NCBI RefSeq assembly: GCF_025466085.1
Contig: NZ_JANLOD010000008.1
Location: 92,802 to 156,801 of the forward strand
DNA length: 64,000 nt
Direction of reading: 5' to 3'
From: Pseudomonas sp. 14P_8.1_Bac3
Lineage (GTDB): Bacteria; Pseudomonadota; Gammaproteobacteria; Pseudomonadales; Pseudomonadaceae
In this document: positions 24,890-33,798 of the stretch, one piece after another
How the letters are laid out: the number at the start of each line of letters is the position of its first letter
How positions within the stretch are numbered: position 1 is the first letter of the stretch
Notes under the pieces: model-generated
Told to the model about the DNA's origin: nothing
What the model saw: the letters and a program-made list of their open reading frames with translations, nothing else
Databases searched by the model: none
Program-made: the position numbers and the translations under genes

Positions 24890-25092
24890 CCGGCTGACGC
24901 AAGTCGAAGGGAAAACGCAAATCCAGTGTGAGGTCCATCATCCCGATGAAGCGTCGAGGTGATGGACCGATAAGTTCCAAGTTCAAAATCCGACAGGCAT
25001 GAAAGCTGGGTTAATGGTTTATTGCCAAACATTGTTTAATTTCAAAAACAACCCTGCCTCGATATCTTAAATTCAAGGGATGGCGCAGCGGC

Positions 25093-26358
25093 ATGAGTAA
25101 TACCGATTCCCCAAGTAAAGGCAAGCGCGCGGGTATAAACCTGCTTTCGTATTTCGTCACACCCGACTATACCGCGAAGATGAGCACTCCCCCCTCAACA
25201 GTGTCAGTAAAAGCCGCTATGAGACATGGCTAATCTGGGGCATCGGCTTAGTCGTCACGGCTGGCATCATCGTGATCAACATGGCAGCCCATCACCGAGA
25301 CATTGCCGCTACGGTTATCTACCTGACATTGCTGTTAATGGCCGCCAATGTCTTCACTATCAGGATCGTGGTGGGTGTGTACCTGGTGTGCATGGCAACC
25401 ATTGTGGTGATGTTCTTCGTGGATGCGGGATATCAGGACTGGGACACGTTCACCAGTTTCGTCCGCTGTCTGACGGCATTGTCGGCCATTGGATTCCTTG
25501 CCACTCGCGCCAAACAAGCGGCGGACAACCTGCATCTGCACCAGATTTACCTGACCGGAGCTCAGCGTCTGAGCCACACAGGGAGCGTTAATTTCAGCGC
25601 CATGACCGAGCTCATGTCGTGGTCGGGCGAAAGCGCGCGTATTTTTGAATATCCGGTGGGTATGCCTGTATCCAAGGCGATGGTGCTGGCCCGTACTCCT
25701 GTGGAGGACCATGTGCAGGTCCACGATGTCTTCGCACGAGCGGCTCGACGTGAGCCGCAGATCGAAATCCGCCATCGATTGCTGATGCCAGACGGTCGAA
25801 TCAAACACGTGCACATGATCGCAACCCCTGACCGCTATCACTAGCAGCGCCGAAGGTTGCCGCCGTTGGTTGGACCGACCGCATCCGGAAATACCCGAAG
25901 CCATGCGCGCACTGAACCAGATCAACGATAGCGCACGCCGGGCCAGCGAAGTCATCAGTCGTGTCAGGGCACTGGCGCGCAAGACCAACCCAGTGCGCCG
26001 ACCAGAACGGCTCAACGACATCATCAAAGAAACGCTCAACGTGGTGCATTACGAAATAAACGATACCTGTCAGGCAATGAGTGGTGTCGAACAGCATCGC
26101 CGTCTGCTACGCGTAAGAACATCCCTCACAGAGGACGAGGTGACCCTTGAAATTTCGGACGGTGGGCCGGGGATAGACCCTGACGTATTCCCATCGTTGT
26201 TCACTCCGTTCTTCAATACCCGGGAAAGCGGAATGGAAATGGGGTTGTCGATCTGTCGATCGATTATTGATTTTCATGAAGGAAAGATCTGGGCGCGTAA
26301 CTTGATAAACGGTGCATCGTTTTTTATCTCCCGGCCTAAAATACAACCGCCGGAATGA
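25093..26358 (+). pseudogene. Decayed PAS histidine kinase
   Basis: Translated pieces in three frames match, in order, the intact histidine kinase at 31814-33301: an N-terminal membrane region and PAS domain (25272-25844), then the end of the dimerisation helix and the HATPase domain (about 25845-26358). Two deletions are visible. The first joins MIAT directly to PLTAITSS and removes about 57 residues, including the phospho-acceptor histidine box, with a frame change and a stop. The second joins LNVVHYEIN to CQAMS and removes about 33 residues, including the N-box. The start (ATG 25093) is also out of frame with the rest. As a kinase it should be dead, though the membrane-PAS piece could still be made. 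Confidence 0.85.
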
Positions 26359-26393
26359 TCCATTACCTGATACCCCACAACAGCTTGAAAGGT

Positions 26394-26462
26394 ATGGAGC
26401 GAACCTCGCGATAGCCAGACATCTACGGAAGAAACCAACTATCGCAATCGAGCCCGCTCCAT
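26394..26462. repeat. Degenerate REPIN beyond catalase gene
   Basis: ATGGAGCG and GCGATAG on the left pair with CTATCGC and CGCTCCAT on the right, separated by 24 bases. The arms resemble eroded versions of the REP arms found at 36-53 kb. It lies next to the catalase stop and may also act as a transcript end. Confidence 0.55.
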
Positions 26463-26467
26463 CATTC

Positions 26468-27913
26468 TTATTTACGGTCGAGCTGGGCCAGCGCCTCGGC
26501 TATCCCCTTCCCGTAAGAACGGTCTGCTTGAGTGCAATGCGCGATATGGCGCTGCATCACCTCCTGAGAAACACCGCTAAGCGCACGCGCGGTGTTTTCG
26601 AACAGCCTCTGTTTGTGAGATGCCGACATCAGACGAAACAAGTTGCCTGGCTGTTCAAAATGGTCGTCGTCTACACGATGGTCCCAATGACCCGCCGCAC
26701 CGGAAACCATCAGCGGCGGCTCGCGCCATTCCGGTTGATCTGCCCAGGTGTCTTCGCTGTTGGGAACATAGGCCAGTTGGCCTCCATAGTTACCATCCAC
26801 GCGCATGGCGCCATCGCGGTGAAAACCGTGCACTGGGCAACGGGCGGCGTTGACGGGAATCTGGTGATGATTGACGCCGAGGCGATAACGCGCGGCATCG
26901 CCATAGGCGAAGAGGCGCGCCTGCAACATCCGGTCAGGTGAAAAACCAATGCCCGGCACCACATTTGACGGTGAAAACGCAGCCTGTTCGACTTCTGCAA
27001 AAACGTTTTCCGGGTTGCGGTTCAATTCAAAATGGCCCACTTCCATCAGTGGGTAATCTTGATGCGGCCAGACCTTGGTCAGGTCGAACGGATTGACAGC
27101 GTGTTCTCCAGCCTGGGCCTCGGACATGACTTGTATGTAAAAGGTCCAGCGCGGAAAGTCGCCCGCTTCGATGCTGTCGTACAGATCTCGATGATGGCTT
27201 TCCCGGTCTTGACCTATAAGCGTTTGCGCCTCGGCGTCGCTCAAGTTCTGGATGCCTTGCTGCGATTTGAAGGTGAACTTGACCCAATACCGCTCGTTGT
27301 CGGCGTTGATCAGACTGAAGGTGTGACTGCCAAAACCGTGCATATGCCTGTAGCTGCGCGGGATGCCGCGCTCGCTCATGAGGATAGTTATTTGGTGCAA
27401 AGCTTCAGGCAGGGACGTCCAGAAATCCCAGTTGCTCTGCGCATTGCGCATACCGGTGCGAGGGTCACGCTTGACCGCGTGGTTAAGGTCCGGGAAGCGC
27501 AACGGATCGCGGAAAAAAAACACCGGCGTGTTATTGCCCACCAAGTCCCAATTGCCTTGTTCGGTATAGAACTTCAAGGCAAAACCACGAATGTCTCGCT
27601 CGGCATCGGCTGCGCCACGCTCGCCGGCCACGGTGGAAAATCGAGTGAAGATCGGTGTTTGCTTTCCCACTTCTGAGAACAGTTTAGCCTTGGTATAACG
27701 CGTTACATCCTGGGTCACAGTGAACGTTCCATAGGCGCCGGAACCTTTGGCATGCATGCGCCGCTCTGGAATCACTTCACGGTCAAAATGCGCGAGTTTC
27801 TCCAATAACCAGACATCCTGCAGTAACGCGGGGCCACGATGGCCGGCGGTCTGTATATTGAAGTTGTCGACGACAGGCGCCCCGTTGATCGAGGTAAGTT
27901 TTTGTTTAGCCAT
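26468..27913 (-). CDS. katA: Monofunctional catalase
   Basis: This 481-residue heme catalase decomposes hydrogen peroxide. The distal histidine lies in [12 protein letters not shown], the distal asparagine in [13 protein letters not shown], and the proximal heme tyrosine in [14 protein letters not shown] near residue 334. The length and motifs fit the small-subunit clade; no signal peptide is present, so it is cytoplasmic. I chose the ATG at 27913 because AAGGAG lies 6 bases before it; an earlier ATG is at 27934. The katA symbol is by family likeness, and paralogues elsewhere are likely. It is flanked by two-component genes. Confidence 0.95.
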   Translation of the reverse strand: MAKQKLTSINGAPVVDNFNIQTAGHRGPALLQDVWLLEKLAHFDREVIPERRMHAKGSGAYGTFTVTQDVTRYTKAKLFSEVGKQTPIFTRFSTVAGERGAADAERDIRGFALKFYTEQGNWDLVGNNTPVFFFRDPLRFPDLNHAVKRDPRTGMRNAQSNWDFWTSLPEALHQITILMSERGIPRSYRHMHGFGSHTFSLINADNERYWVKFTFKSQQGIQNLSDAEAQTLIGQDRESHHRDLYDSIEAGDFPRWTFYIQVMSEAQAGEHAVNPFDLTKVWPHQDYPLMEVGHFELNRNPENVFAEVEQAAFSPSNVVPGIGFSPDRMLQARLFAYGDAARYRLGVNHHQIPVNAARCPVHGFHRDGAMRVDGNYGGQLAYVPNSEDTWADQPEWREPPLMVSGAAGHWDHRVDDDHFEQPGNLFRLMSASHKQRLFENTARALSGVSQEVMQRHIAHCTQADRSYGKGIAEALAQLDRK

Positions 27914-28045
27914 GGCATGCTCCTTTAAGATCATATTTCGTTGGAAACCGTGAAAAAATCGAATGAGCGATAATTAATGAAGTTAAAACTTTCGCCGCAG
28001 AACAAGACAATCTTTGCGCTTGAGGAGCAAATCTGTTTGTCAACA

Positions 28046-28420
28046 TCAACGGCTACGTTTCAAAATCTTTTCTATGCACGCCAATAATGCGTCTGCGCTG
28101 AACGGCTTGGAAAAATAAGCTTCGGGCTTTCTGACGTTGGCACTAAATTGCGGTGGTGGCCCAAGCATCCCGGTAATAAAAATTGTAGGGATATGGATAC
28201 CCATAGTTGCAAGCGCCTCATACATTTTCACCCCGCACATTCCAGGCATCTGAATATCTGAAATAAGACAGTCAGTCTGTTCTGGACCATACGACTCAAG
28301 AAAAGCCAACGCGCCGGTGTAGGTATGCACTGTATAGCCGTAAGAGCGGAGCAAACTGTCCAATGCTGTAAGAACAAATTCATCATCATCGACGACTGAA
28401 ATAATTGCTGAATTGGACAT
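28046..28420 (-). CDS. Single-domain response regulator (receiver only)
   Basis: This 124-residue protein is a bare receiver domain: acidic pocket VVDDDEF, phospho-acceptor Asp in CLISDIQMPG, FITG threonine and KPF lysine. The ATG at 28420 fits the start of the domain. It is a close paralogue of the receiver at 22418 and has no output domain. It is transcribed towards the catalase gene, but 132 bases separate them. A role as phosphate sink or shuttle for the island's kinases is inference. Confidence 0.9.
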   Translation of the reverse strand: MSNSAIISVVDDDEFVLTALDSLLRSYGYTVHTYTGALAFLESYGPEQTDCLISDIQMPGMCGVKMYEALATMGIHIPTIFITGMLGPPPQFSANVRKPEAYFSKPFSADALLACIEKILKRSR

Positions 28421-28592
28421 GCGAGACCTGATCTTTGCGGGTGGCCGTAGTGCTTGCCAATCCTGCAAGATACGCGCTCGATAATATAGAATGGGTATCT
28501 TTATGGTTTTGCGCCGTCAGGAGCGCCTCGCCACTTGAGTGAAGTTGCTCAAGCTTTGTTATTATTTCCGTGTTTCAAACAACAGGCAGCAT

Positions 28593-29168
28593 TTACCCAG
28601 CATCACGGTCGCCAAGGTCGCCTTTGATTAACGCCAGGAAACGAGTGCTGTGATGAATGCATTTTTCAAAATAGCGATTGCTCGCGCTGTCTTTGTTAGC
28701 CACAGCGTGTTCGTGGTAGTTGCTAAGCAACGTGACAGAGTCCTGCAGTCGGTGCGCCCGCTGATGAATGTTCAGCAGGCAATCAGCGAAACAGTTTGAC
28801 TCGCAATGGTCATTCAAACTGTACAGGGTAGCGACCTCGGTGTAGCCACCTAAGTCAGTAATACTGCTCGCTAAAAATTCGGCATACTCGATATTGGTTT
28901 GCACAAGCTTGCGAAACAGATGGTGCAAAGGCAGAAAGCTGACATTGCGCAGGTGCTGCTGGCCGCGTTTAAGTTGCGCAAGGATGCCCAAGGCAATACC
29001 CAGCGTTTGAGTCAATGTATCGATGATGTCTACGCGCTCGGCACTGGATAAAGAGGTGTGCGCGCCGTAACTACTAATACGTAGTGGATGACTGACCATG
29101 TACATCTTGTGCAATGCGTTCATGACAACCGTCTCAGGGTGGCGCTTCGGCGCGATAAGTTTATTCAT
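28593..29168 (-). CDS. Divergent Dps/ferritin-like protein
   Basis: The central part of this 191-residue protein aligns by eye with Dps proteins: LTQTLGIALGILAQLKRGQQ, the segment FLPLHHLFRKL (usual FxxLHxLFD) and ASSITDLGG (usual AERIxxLGG). The usual ferroxidase residues are changed: HW becomes HL, the Asp of LFD becomes Arg, and the Glu of AER becomes Ser. Iron oxidation may thus be lost while the four-helix fold is kept. The start is not firmly fixed; an ATG at 29123 is an alternative. A perfect TATACC dyad lies 84 bases upstream. Confidence 0.72.
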   Translation of the reverse strand: MNKLIAPKRHPETVVMNALHKMYMVSHPLRISSYGAHTSLSSAERVDIIDTLTQTLGIALGILAQLKRGQQHLRNVSFLPLHHLFRKLVQTNIEYAEFLASSITDLGGYTEVATLYSLNDHCESNCFADCLLNIHQRAHRLQDSVTLLSNYHEHAVANKDSASNRYFEKCIHHSTRFLALIKGDLGDRDAG

Positions 29169-29251
29169 CTGATGTGTCCAGCCTACGCCCAGACAACTTC
29201 GATAACACTCCTACCTTCAGACAGCGAACTAGCACATGGGGTCAGGGCCTC

Positions 29252-29265
29252 TATACCTAGGTATA
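29252..29265. promoter_or_regulatory. Perfect dyad TATACCTAGGTATA upstream of Dps-like gene
   Basis: This is a perfect 14-base palindrome and the best copy of a motif that recurs in front of several transcription units between 4 and 32 kb. It lies 84 bases before the Dps-like start. Its 6-2-6 layout is like the boxes of FixJ-type regulators such as StyR and TodT; assignment to the regulator at 21725 is inference. Confidence 0.55.
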
Positions 29266-29292
29266 AACGGTTAGCCGCGCAAGGACTTCAGC

Positions 29293-30003
29293 TCATACGC
29301 CGGACGAATATTGCGATTTCAGCAGTGGGCTCCATAGCTCCTGGTTGTCCGGGCGCCGGTAGTACAGCAACAAGTGACGGGCGACCTGCATCGCTACTTC
29401 CCGGCCATTATCGGCTTCAACCAGTGCGAGGGCCAGATCGATCCCTGCGCTGACTCCAGCGGCAGTCCATATTGATTTTTGCTGAACGAAAATAGCCTCA
29501 CGATCAAGTTGGACATGCGGGAACAGTTGCTCGAAGTAATCGGCCATCGTCCAGTGAGTCGCTACACGCAGGCCATCAAGTAACCCGGCGCTGGCCAGGA
29601 AAAACGCGCCACTGCATATCGATGTAGTGCGATCTGCGGTGGTTGAAAACGCTCGCAACCAGTCGATCAGCGCTATGTTGTCGACTAAAGCCTGCCGAAT
29701 GTGTGGAGAGCCCGGGACAATCAACGTATCTATAGGATCAAGGGCTATTTCATCCAGACCTTGGGTTTGTACGACAAGGCCCTCCCCGGTACGGACCGCC
29801 CCTCCAATCAGGCTCACTGTGTGCAGGTTATAGCCAGGCAGCTCAAGCTGGCTGAGCATTCGAGTCGCCGCCCAGAACACGGTTTGGGCACCCGTCAGAT
29901 CCAGAAGGCCCATTTGCGGATAAGCCACGAAAATGACTGTGCGAGGTTGCGTTCGCAAAGGGTTGATCTGTTCAAGGTGAGGGGGCGTATCTTTTATGGC
30001 CAA
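29293..30003 (-). CDS. DJ-1/PfpI-domain protein lacking the AraC half
   Basis: This 236-residue protein closely matches the DJ-1/PfpI half of the GlxA-type regulator at 6927-7931 (for example YPQMGLLDLTGAQTVFWAA, and the cysteine elbow SICSGAFFLA), but it stops about 20 residues after that domain, exactly where the AraC DNA-binding region should begin. No helix-turn-helix can be found downstream. It may be a truncated regulator or a stand-alone enzyme such as an isonitrile hydratase-like or glyoxalase-like protein. It lies 49 bases after a histidine-kinase gene on the same strand and is probably co-transcribed with it. Confidence 0.88.
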   Translation of the reverse strand: MAIKDTPPHLEQINPLRTQPRTVIFVAYPQMGLLDLTGAQTVFWAATRMLSQLELPGYNLHTVSLIGGAVRTGEGLVVQTQGLDEIALDPIDTLIVPGSPHIRQALVDNIALIDWLRAFSTTADRTTSICSGAFFLASAGLLDGLRVATHWTMADYFEQLFPHVQLDREAIFVQQKSIWTAAGVSAGIDLALALVEADNGREVAMQVARHLLLYYRRPDNQELWSPLLKSQYSSGV

Positions 30004-30052
30004 TGGTTGATCTCCAGGTGATTCATAGCAACTCGGATATAAATGAGGCTCA

Positions 30053-31504
30053 TTAATTTTCTTTCAGGGGCGCCAGCGGAAGCGCAACCATAAACTGGGT
30101 ACCACGCCCCACCTTACTGTTGACCCAGATGCGCCCGCCGTGAAATTCAATGATTGAACGACAGATCGAAAGCCCGATTCCAAGTCCGGTGGGTTTGGTC
30201 GTAAAGAACGGGTCGAATAACGAGGGGAGAATGTCTTTGGAAATGCCGCTGCCAGAATCAGCAACTTCAAGCACGACTTCACTGTCGTTAACCGATGTGT
30301 GGATGCGCAGTATTCTGGCCCGATCATGTACGCCGGCCATGGCCTGACAGGCGTTAATGATCAAGTTGATGATGACTTGCTGCAGTTGAATCCGGTCGCC
30401 GCTGATGAATACGCTGGGGGCGCCCAGGTGGCAGTGCGAGCGAACCTCATGGTAAGAAATATCATGTTGCATGAGTGCCAGTGAGTCGCTCACGATGGCT
30501 TCGAATAGTTCCACCGTGCGCTGCAACTCGCTCTGACGCGATAGCGCCCTGATGCAGGTGATGACGTCGGAAATCCTGACTGAGTTTTGAATAATGCGAT
30601 CCACCGATTTCCCTGCTTCTTCCAGATCAGGTTCAGGACGGTTGATCCAACGCTTACAACACTCCCCACTGGTGATCAATGCCGCCAGAGGTTGGTTGAT
30701 TTCATGGGCTATCGACGCGGCCAACTCCCCCATGGAAGTCAGTCGCGTCATATGTGCGAGCTTTGCCTGCGAGTGAAACAGCGCTTCCTCTGATTGTCTG
30801 GAGGCGGTCACGTCCATCAATGCGCCGAAGTATTCAATATGTCCGCCGTCTTTCAACATCGGGCTGGCGACCATCTGCACATGCTTGACGCGTCCGTCCG
30901 GCATGACCAGTCGGTGTTCAACTTCGATAAGGCCTTGGCGGCTTATCGCCTGCTCCAGAACACTATCGATAATGGAAAGATCATCTGGGTAAGTGCGCGC
31001 TCTGACCAGATCAAGCGTCGGCGTAACGTCTGATGGGTATTCGAAGATGCGCGAAGACTCTTCTGACCATGACAGGCTTATTTCGTGACCAATGATTATG
31101 CCGACGCTGCCGGTATGACTGAGCTTTTGCGCAGCCAAAAACAATGCTTCTTTACGCCGCCACAAGGAGGTCGCTTTTTTGTTACGCCAGACCAAGAGGA
31201 TAATGATCAGCAAGCCAATCAGACTGCACACGAGCCCAGCGATAAGCTTGTAGTCAAGGTAACCTCCATCTGTAATTAAACCGTTACTCAAAATAACCAC
31301 ATTGCTGACAGCGACGGAGAGAAAGGCCGGGGGCGGGAGGAAGTTCGACGACATCAACACTAACGTGATGTAGAACAATGTCGATGCCACATCCAGGTCG
31401 AGGTACGCATTGGTCATAGTAATCATGCTGCCAACAGCAATGGCAGCCGGCCAGGCGACGGCGTACGACAGCATATATTTCTCGCAGCGTTTAATAACGG
31501 ACAT
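30053..31504 (-). CDS. PAS-containing membrane sensor histidine kinase
   Basis: This 483-residue sensor kinase has an N-terminal region of about five membrane segments (about residues 15-125), a PAS domain (about 140-255; SWSEESSRIFEYP), HisKA with the phospho-acceptor in SIAHEINQPLA (His about 267) and HATPase (N-box NLIINACQAM, G-boxes DSGSGIS and GLGIGL). The ATG at 31504 is preceded by GGAAGAG; the open frame extends further but without support. It is a paralogue of the kinase at 31814 and of the decayed one at 25093. No receiver is attached, so it must pass phosphate to a separate regulator. Confidence 0.94.
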   Translation of the reverse strand: MSVIKRCEKYMLSYAVAWPAAIAVGSMITMTNAYLDLDVASTLFYITLVLMSSNFLPPPAFLSVAVSNVVILSNGLITDGGYLDYKLIAGLVCSLIGLLIIILLVWRNKKATSLWRRKEALFLAAQKLSHTGSVGIIIGHEISLSWSEESSRIFEYPSDVTPTLDLVRARTYPDDLSIIDSVLEQAISRQGLIEVEHRLVMPDGRVKHVQMVASPMLKDGGHIEYFGALMDVTASRQSEEALFHSQAKLAHMTRLTSMGELAASIAHEINQPLAALITSGECCKRWINRPEPDLEEAGKSVDRIIQNSVRISDVITCIRALSRQSELQRTVELFEAIVSDSLALMQHDISYHEVRSHCHLGAPSVFISGDRIQLQQVIINLIINACQAMAGVHDRARILRIHTSVNDSEVVLEVADSGSGISKDILPSLFDPFFTTKPTGLGIGLSICRSIIEFHGGRIWVNSKVGRGTQFMVALPLAPLKEN

Positions 31505-31813
31505 TGACTCTTCCAGATTGTTGCTATCGAGAGATATTACCTGATAACTACTAAAATCAAACCAAAGACATTGACACGTTAACGGTGCCCGAAAACACAT
31601 GCTATTCCACGAGTTCGTATCCAGCACTACTGTATTGGGTCAGTTTGAGCACGACTAAGTATTAGGGACTTATACCAAGGTGTTAGCACTACTCTGCTGT
31701 AGCGATGGCAAGGACGCTGTATCGAAACGGATGAGTAAAACTCCGGTTGTTTCCACTTGGAAAACCAACGATTGCACAATCTTCATGTAGTCAGTTGCCG
31801 AAAGGCACCGGTG
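31505..31813. other. Intergenic region between two histidine-kinase genes
   Basis: No gene is visible in these 309 bases. A TATACC-type dyad lies at 31671-31684. Confidence 0.5.
31671..31684. promoter_or_regulatory. TATACC-type dyad upstream of histidine kinase
   Basis: TATACCAAGGTGTT matches 11 of 14 positions of the perfect copy. It lies 167 bases before the start of the kinase at 30053-31504. Confidence 0.4.
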
Positions 31814-33301
31814 TCAGATGGCCGATGCGTACCCCGGTCCGTAAGGTATCAGTAGCGGTAGGGCAAACTGGAACGAACTACCCTGCCCCTCCTCGCTCGA
31901 GGCCCAGATCCGCCCTTGGTGGGAGTCAATGATCGAGCGGCATATGCACAAGCCCATCCCCAGACCTGTTTCTTTGGTTGTAAAGAACGGCGTGAACAGT
32001 TTTGACAGGACATGTACAGGAATTCCCCTGCCCTTGTCGGCCACCTCCAGACCCACTTCGTGATCATTAACCCAACTGCGAATCAGCAACTTCCGGTCGG
32101 ATGCATTGACATCGTCCATGGCTTGGCACGCGTTGATAATCAGGTTGATGATCACTTGCTGCAATTGCACGCGGTCGGCACTGATCGGAACCTCGAAGGC
32201 CGTCAGTTCAATCTGAGGTCGGATCCCATGGTGGGCAAGTTCGTGCCTGACCAAAAGGAGGGTTTCGTTGATGATGTCGTTAAACGATTCGTTGCGACGC
32301 AGTGGATCGGTTTTGCGTGAAAGGGACCTAACTCGGAGCGTGGTCTCGGTGGCCCGGTTGGAACTTGCAATGATCCGTTCGAATGCCTTGCGCGCCTCGA
32401 ACAGGTCGGGCACCGGCCGGCTTAGCCAATTGAGGCCGGCTTCGCCGCTACTTGTTATCGCCGCCAGCGGCTGATTCACTTCGTGGGCTATAGACGCAGC
32501 GAGCTCACCTAAGGAGGTGACGCGAGTAACGTGAGCCAGTTGAACCTGCGCCTGGTTTAACGCTGCCTCGGCCTGTTTGATGGCGGTGACGTCCATCAGT
32601 GCACCCAGGTATTCGAAGCGCCTGCCCCAATTGAAGAGCGGGGTGGCGATCATGCGTAAGTGTTTAACCCGGCCATCGGGCATCAGCAGGCGATGGCTGA
32701 CCTCGATAATCGCTTCATGGCGTGCTGCTTTTTCGAAACCGGCCAGCACTTCCGGCACATCCTCGGGATGGGTACGCGCCAAAATCATGGACGCCGTGGG
32801 AGGTGTGCTCGGCGGATACTCGAATATTTGTGCCGACTGTTCCGACCAGCCGATCTTTCCCAAATCTGCGCAAAAGCCAAAACAACCCGTCTGACTCAAG
32901 CGCTGTGCACCGCTCATGTAAACTTCCTTGTGCCGTAGGTTGTCGGCGATCCGCTTGCTGCGTAGCGCTAATACAACGATCGCCGCAAGCAAGGACAAGT
33001 CGCGCAGGAACTGCACGGCTGATTCCCAATGACCAAACCCACCCTGATTCAGGAAAACCGCCGCGAGTGCCAGCATGCTCAATAGCAGTACGGCGATCAC
33101 CCCGTTGATAGACAGTAGATTGACCGACATGAGCAGTAAGGCGATGTAGAACGGTGTCGTCGCGTAATCAAGATAAGTACTGCCGAGAAAAATCCCGCAG
33201 GCAACGATGAGTCCCATCAACCCTGACAATAGGTTTTCAAGCGGCTGAAGACGGATAGCGCGGAAGACGCTCGTCGTCCTTTTTGTTGAGCTATTAGGCA
33301 T
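31814..33301 (-). CDS. PAS-containing membrane sensor histidine kinase
   Basis: This 495-residue kinase has about four to five N-terminal membrane segments (residues 25-130), a PAS domain (about 145-260; GWSEQSAQIFEYP), HisKA with SIAHEVNQPLA (His 273) and a complete HATPase (NLIINACQAM, DKGRGIP, GLGMGLCICRS). It is the intact counterpart of the decayed kinase at 25093-26358 and a paralogue of the one at 30053. The HisKA/HATPase part also resembles that of the two giant proteins. The signal sensed is unknown. A weak TATACC-type site (33368-33381) precedes it. Confidence 0.94.
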   Translation of the reverse strand: MPNSSTKRTTSVFRAIRLQPLENLLSGLMGLIVACGIFLGSTYLDYATTPFYIALLLMSVNLLSINGVIAVLLLSMLALAAVFLNQGGFGHWESAVQFLRDLSLLAAIVVLALRSKRIADNLRHKEVYMSGAQRLSQTGCFGFCADLGKIGWSEQSAQIFEYPPSTPPTASMILARTHPEDVPEVLAGFEKAARHEAIIEVSHRLLMPDGRVKHLRMIATPLFNWGRRFEYLGALMDVTAIKQAEAALNQAQVQLAHVTRVTSLGELAASIAHEVNQPLAAITSSGEAGLNWLSRPVPDLFEARKAFERIIASSNRATETTLRVRSLSRKTDPLRRNESFNDIINETLLLVRHELAHHGIRPQIELTAFEVPISADRVQLQQVIINLIINACQAMDDVNASDRKLLIRSWVNDHEVGLEVADKGRGIPVHVLSKLFTPFFTTKETGLGMGLCICRSIIDSHQGRIWASSEEGQGSSFQFALPLLIPYGPGYASAI

Positions 33302-33798
33302 AAAAGTGCAAATCCTGTTACCGCAAGTCCGCGCTGCACAAATAGCAGGTTACTGGCCCTTGCCGATCATACGTAGATGTTTTGTGCTAACGGCAGGCCG
33401 AGAATCGATCAGCATGCTAGTAGCTCAAGTACAACGGATGCTAGGACAAATAACCCTAAAAACCTGCCACTGCGGACCGGTGCGCCGGGCAACGGATAAC
33501 GGATGAATGGGTGCTCCCCTTTGTAGTAATACCTCCAGTGCTTCGCCTCAGGCTCGATCTTATGAAAACCTCCAACGGGATCAGAGCTGAGTAAATAAAA
33601 TCATTGGCGAACTTGGAGCCGGCGTGGTCCGTCGTCTTCGTTACGGCGCCATTTTTTTGAAACCCCACAGCAGATCAGCAGGAACAGTTGATTTAGGCAC
33701 AGAGCCAAAGGATTCTGGCAGCAATCCCAAAGTAGCCATCCATCGGCTGTAGCAAAGTGCGGTAATGCCAGTCATCGGCTTTCGTCCAGGAATTCACA
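33302..33798. other. Intergenic region upstream of tynA
   Basis: This 497-base stretch holds no convincing gene. It contains the control regions of the divergent histidine kinase and amine oxidase genes; I could not identify a clear FeaR site or sigma factor motif by eye. Confidence 0.5.

Noticed and set aside
33456..33668. 70-codon minus-strand frame upstream of tynA
   Set aside because: No ribosome-binding site or family likeness, and composition as expected for non-coding DNA.
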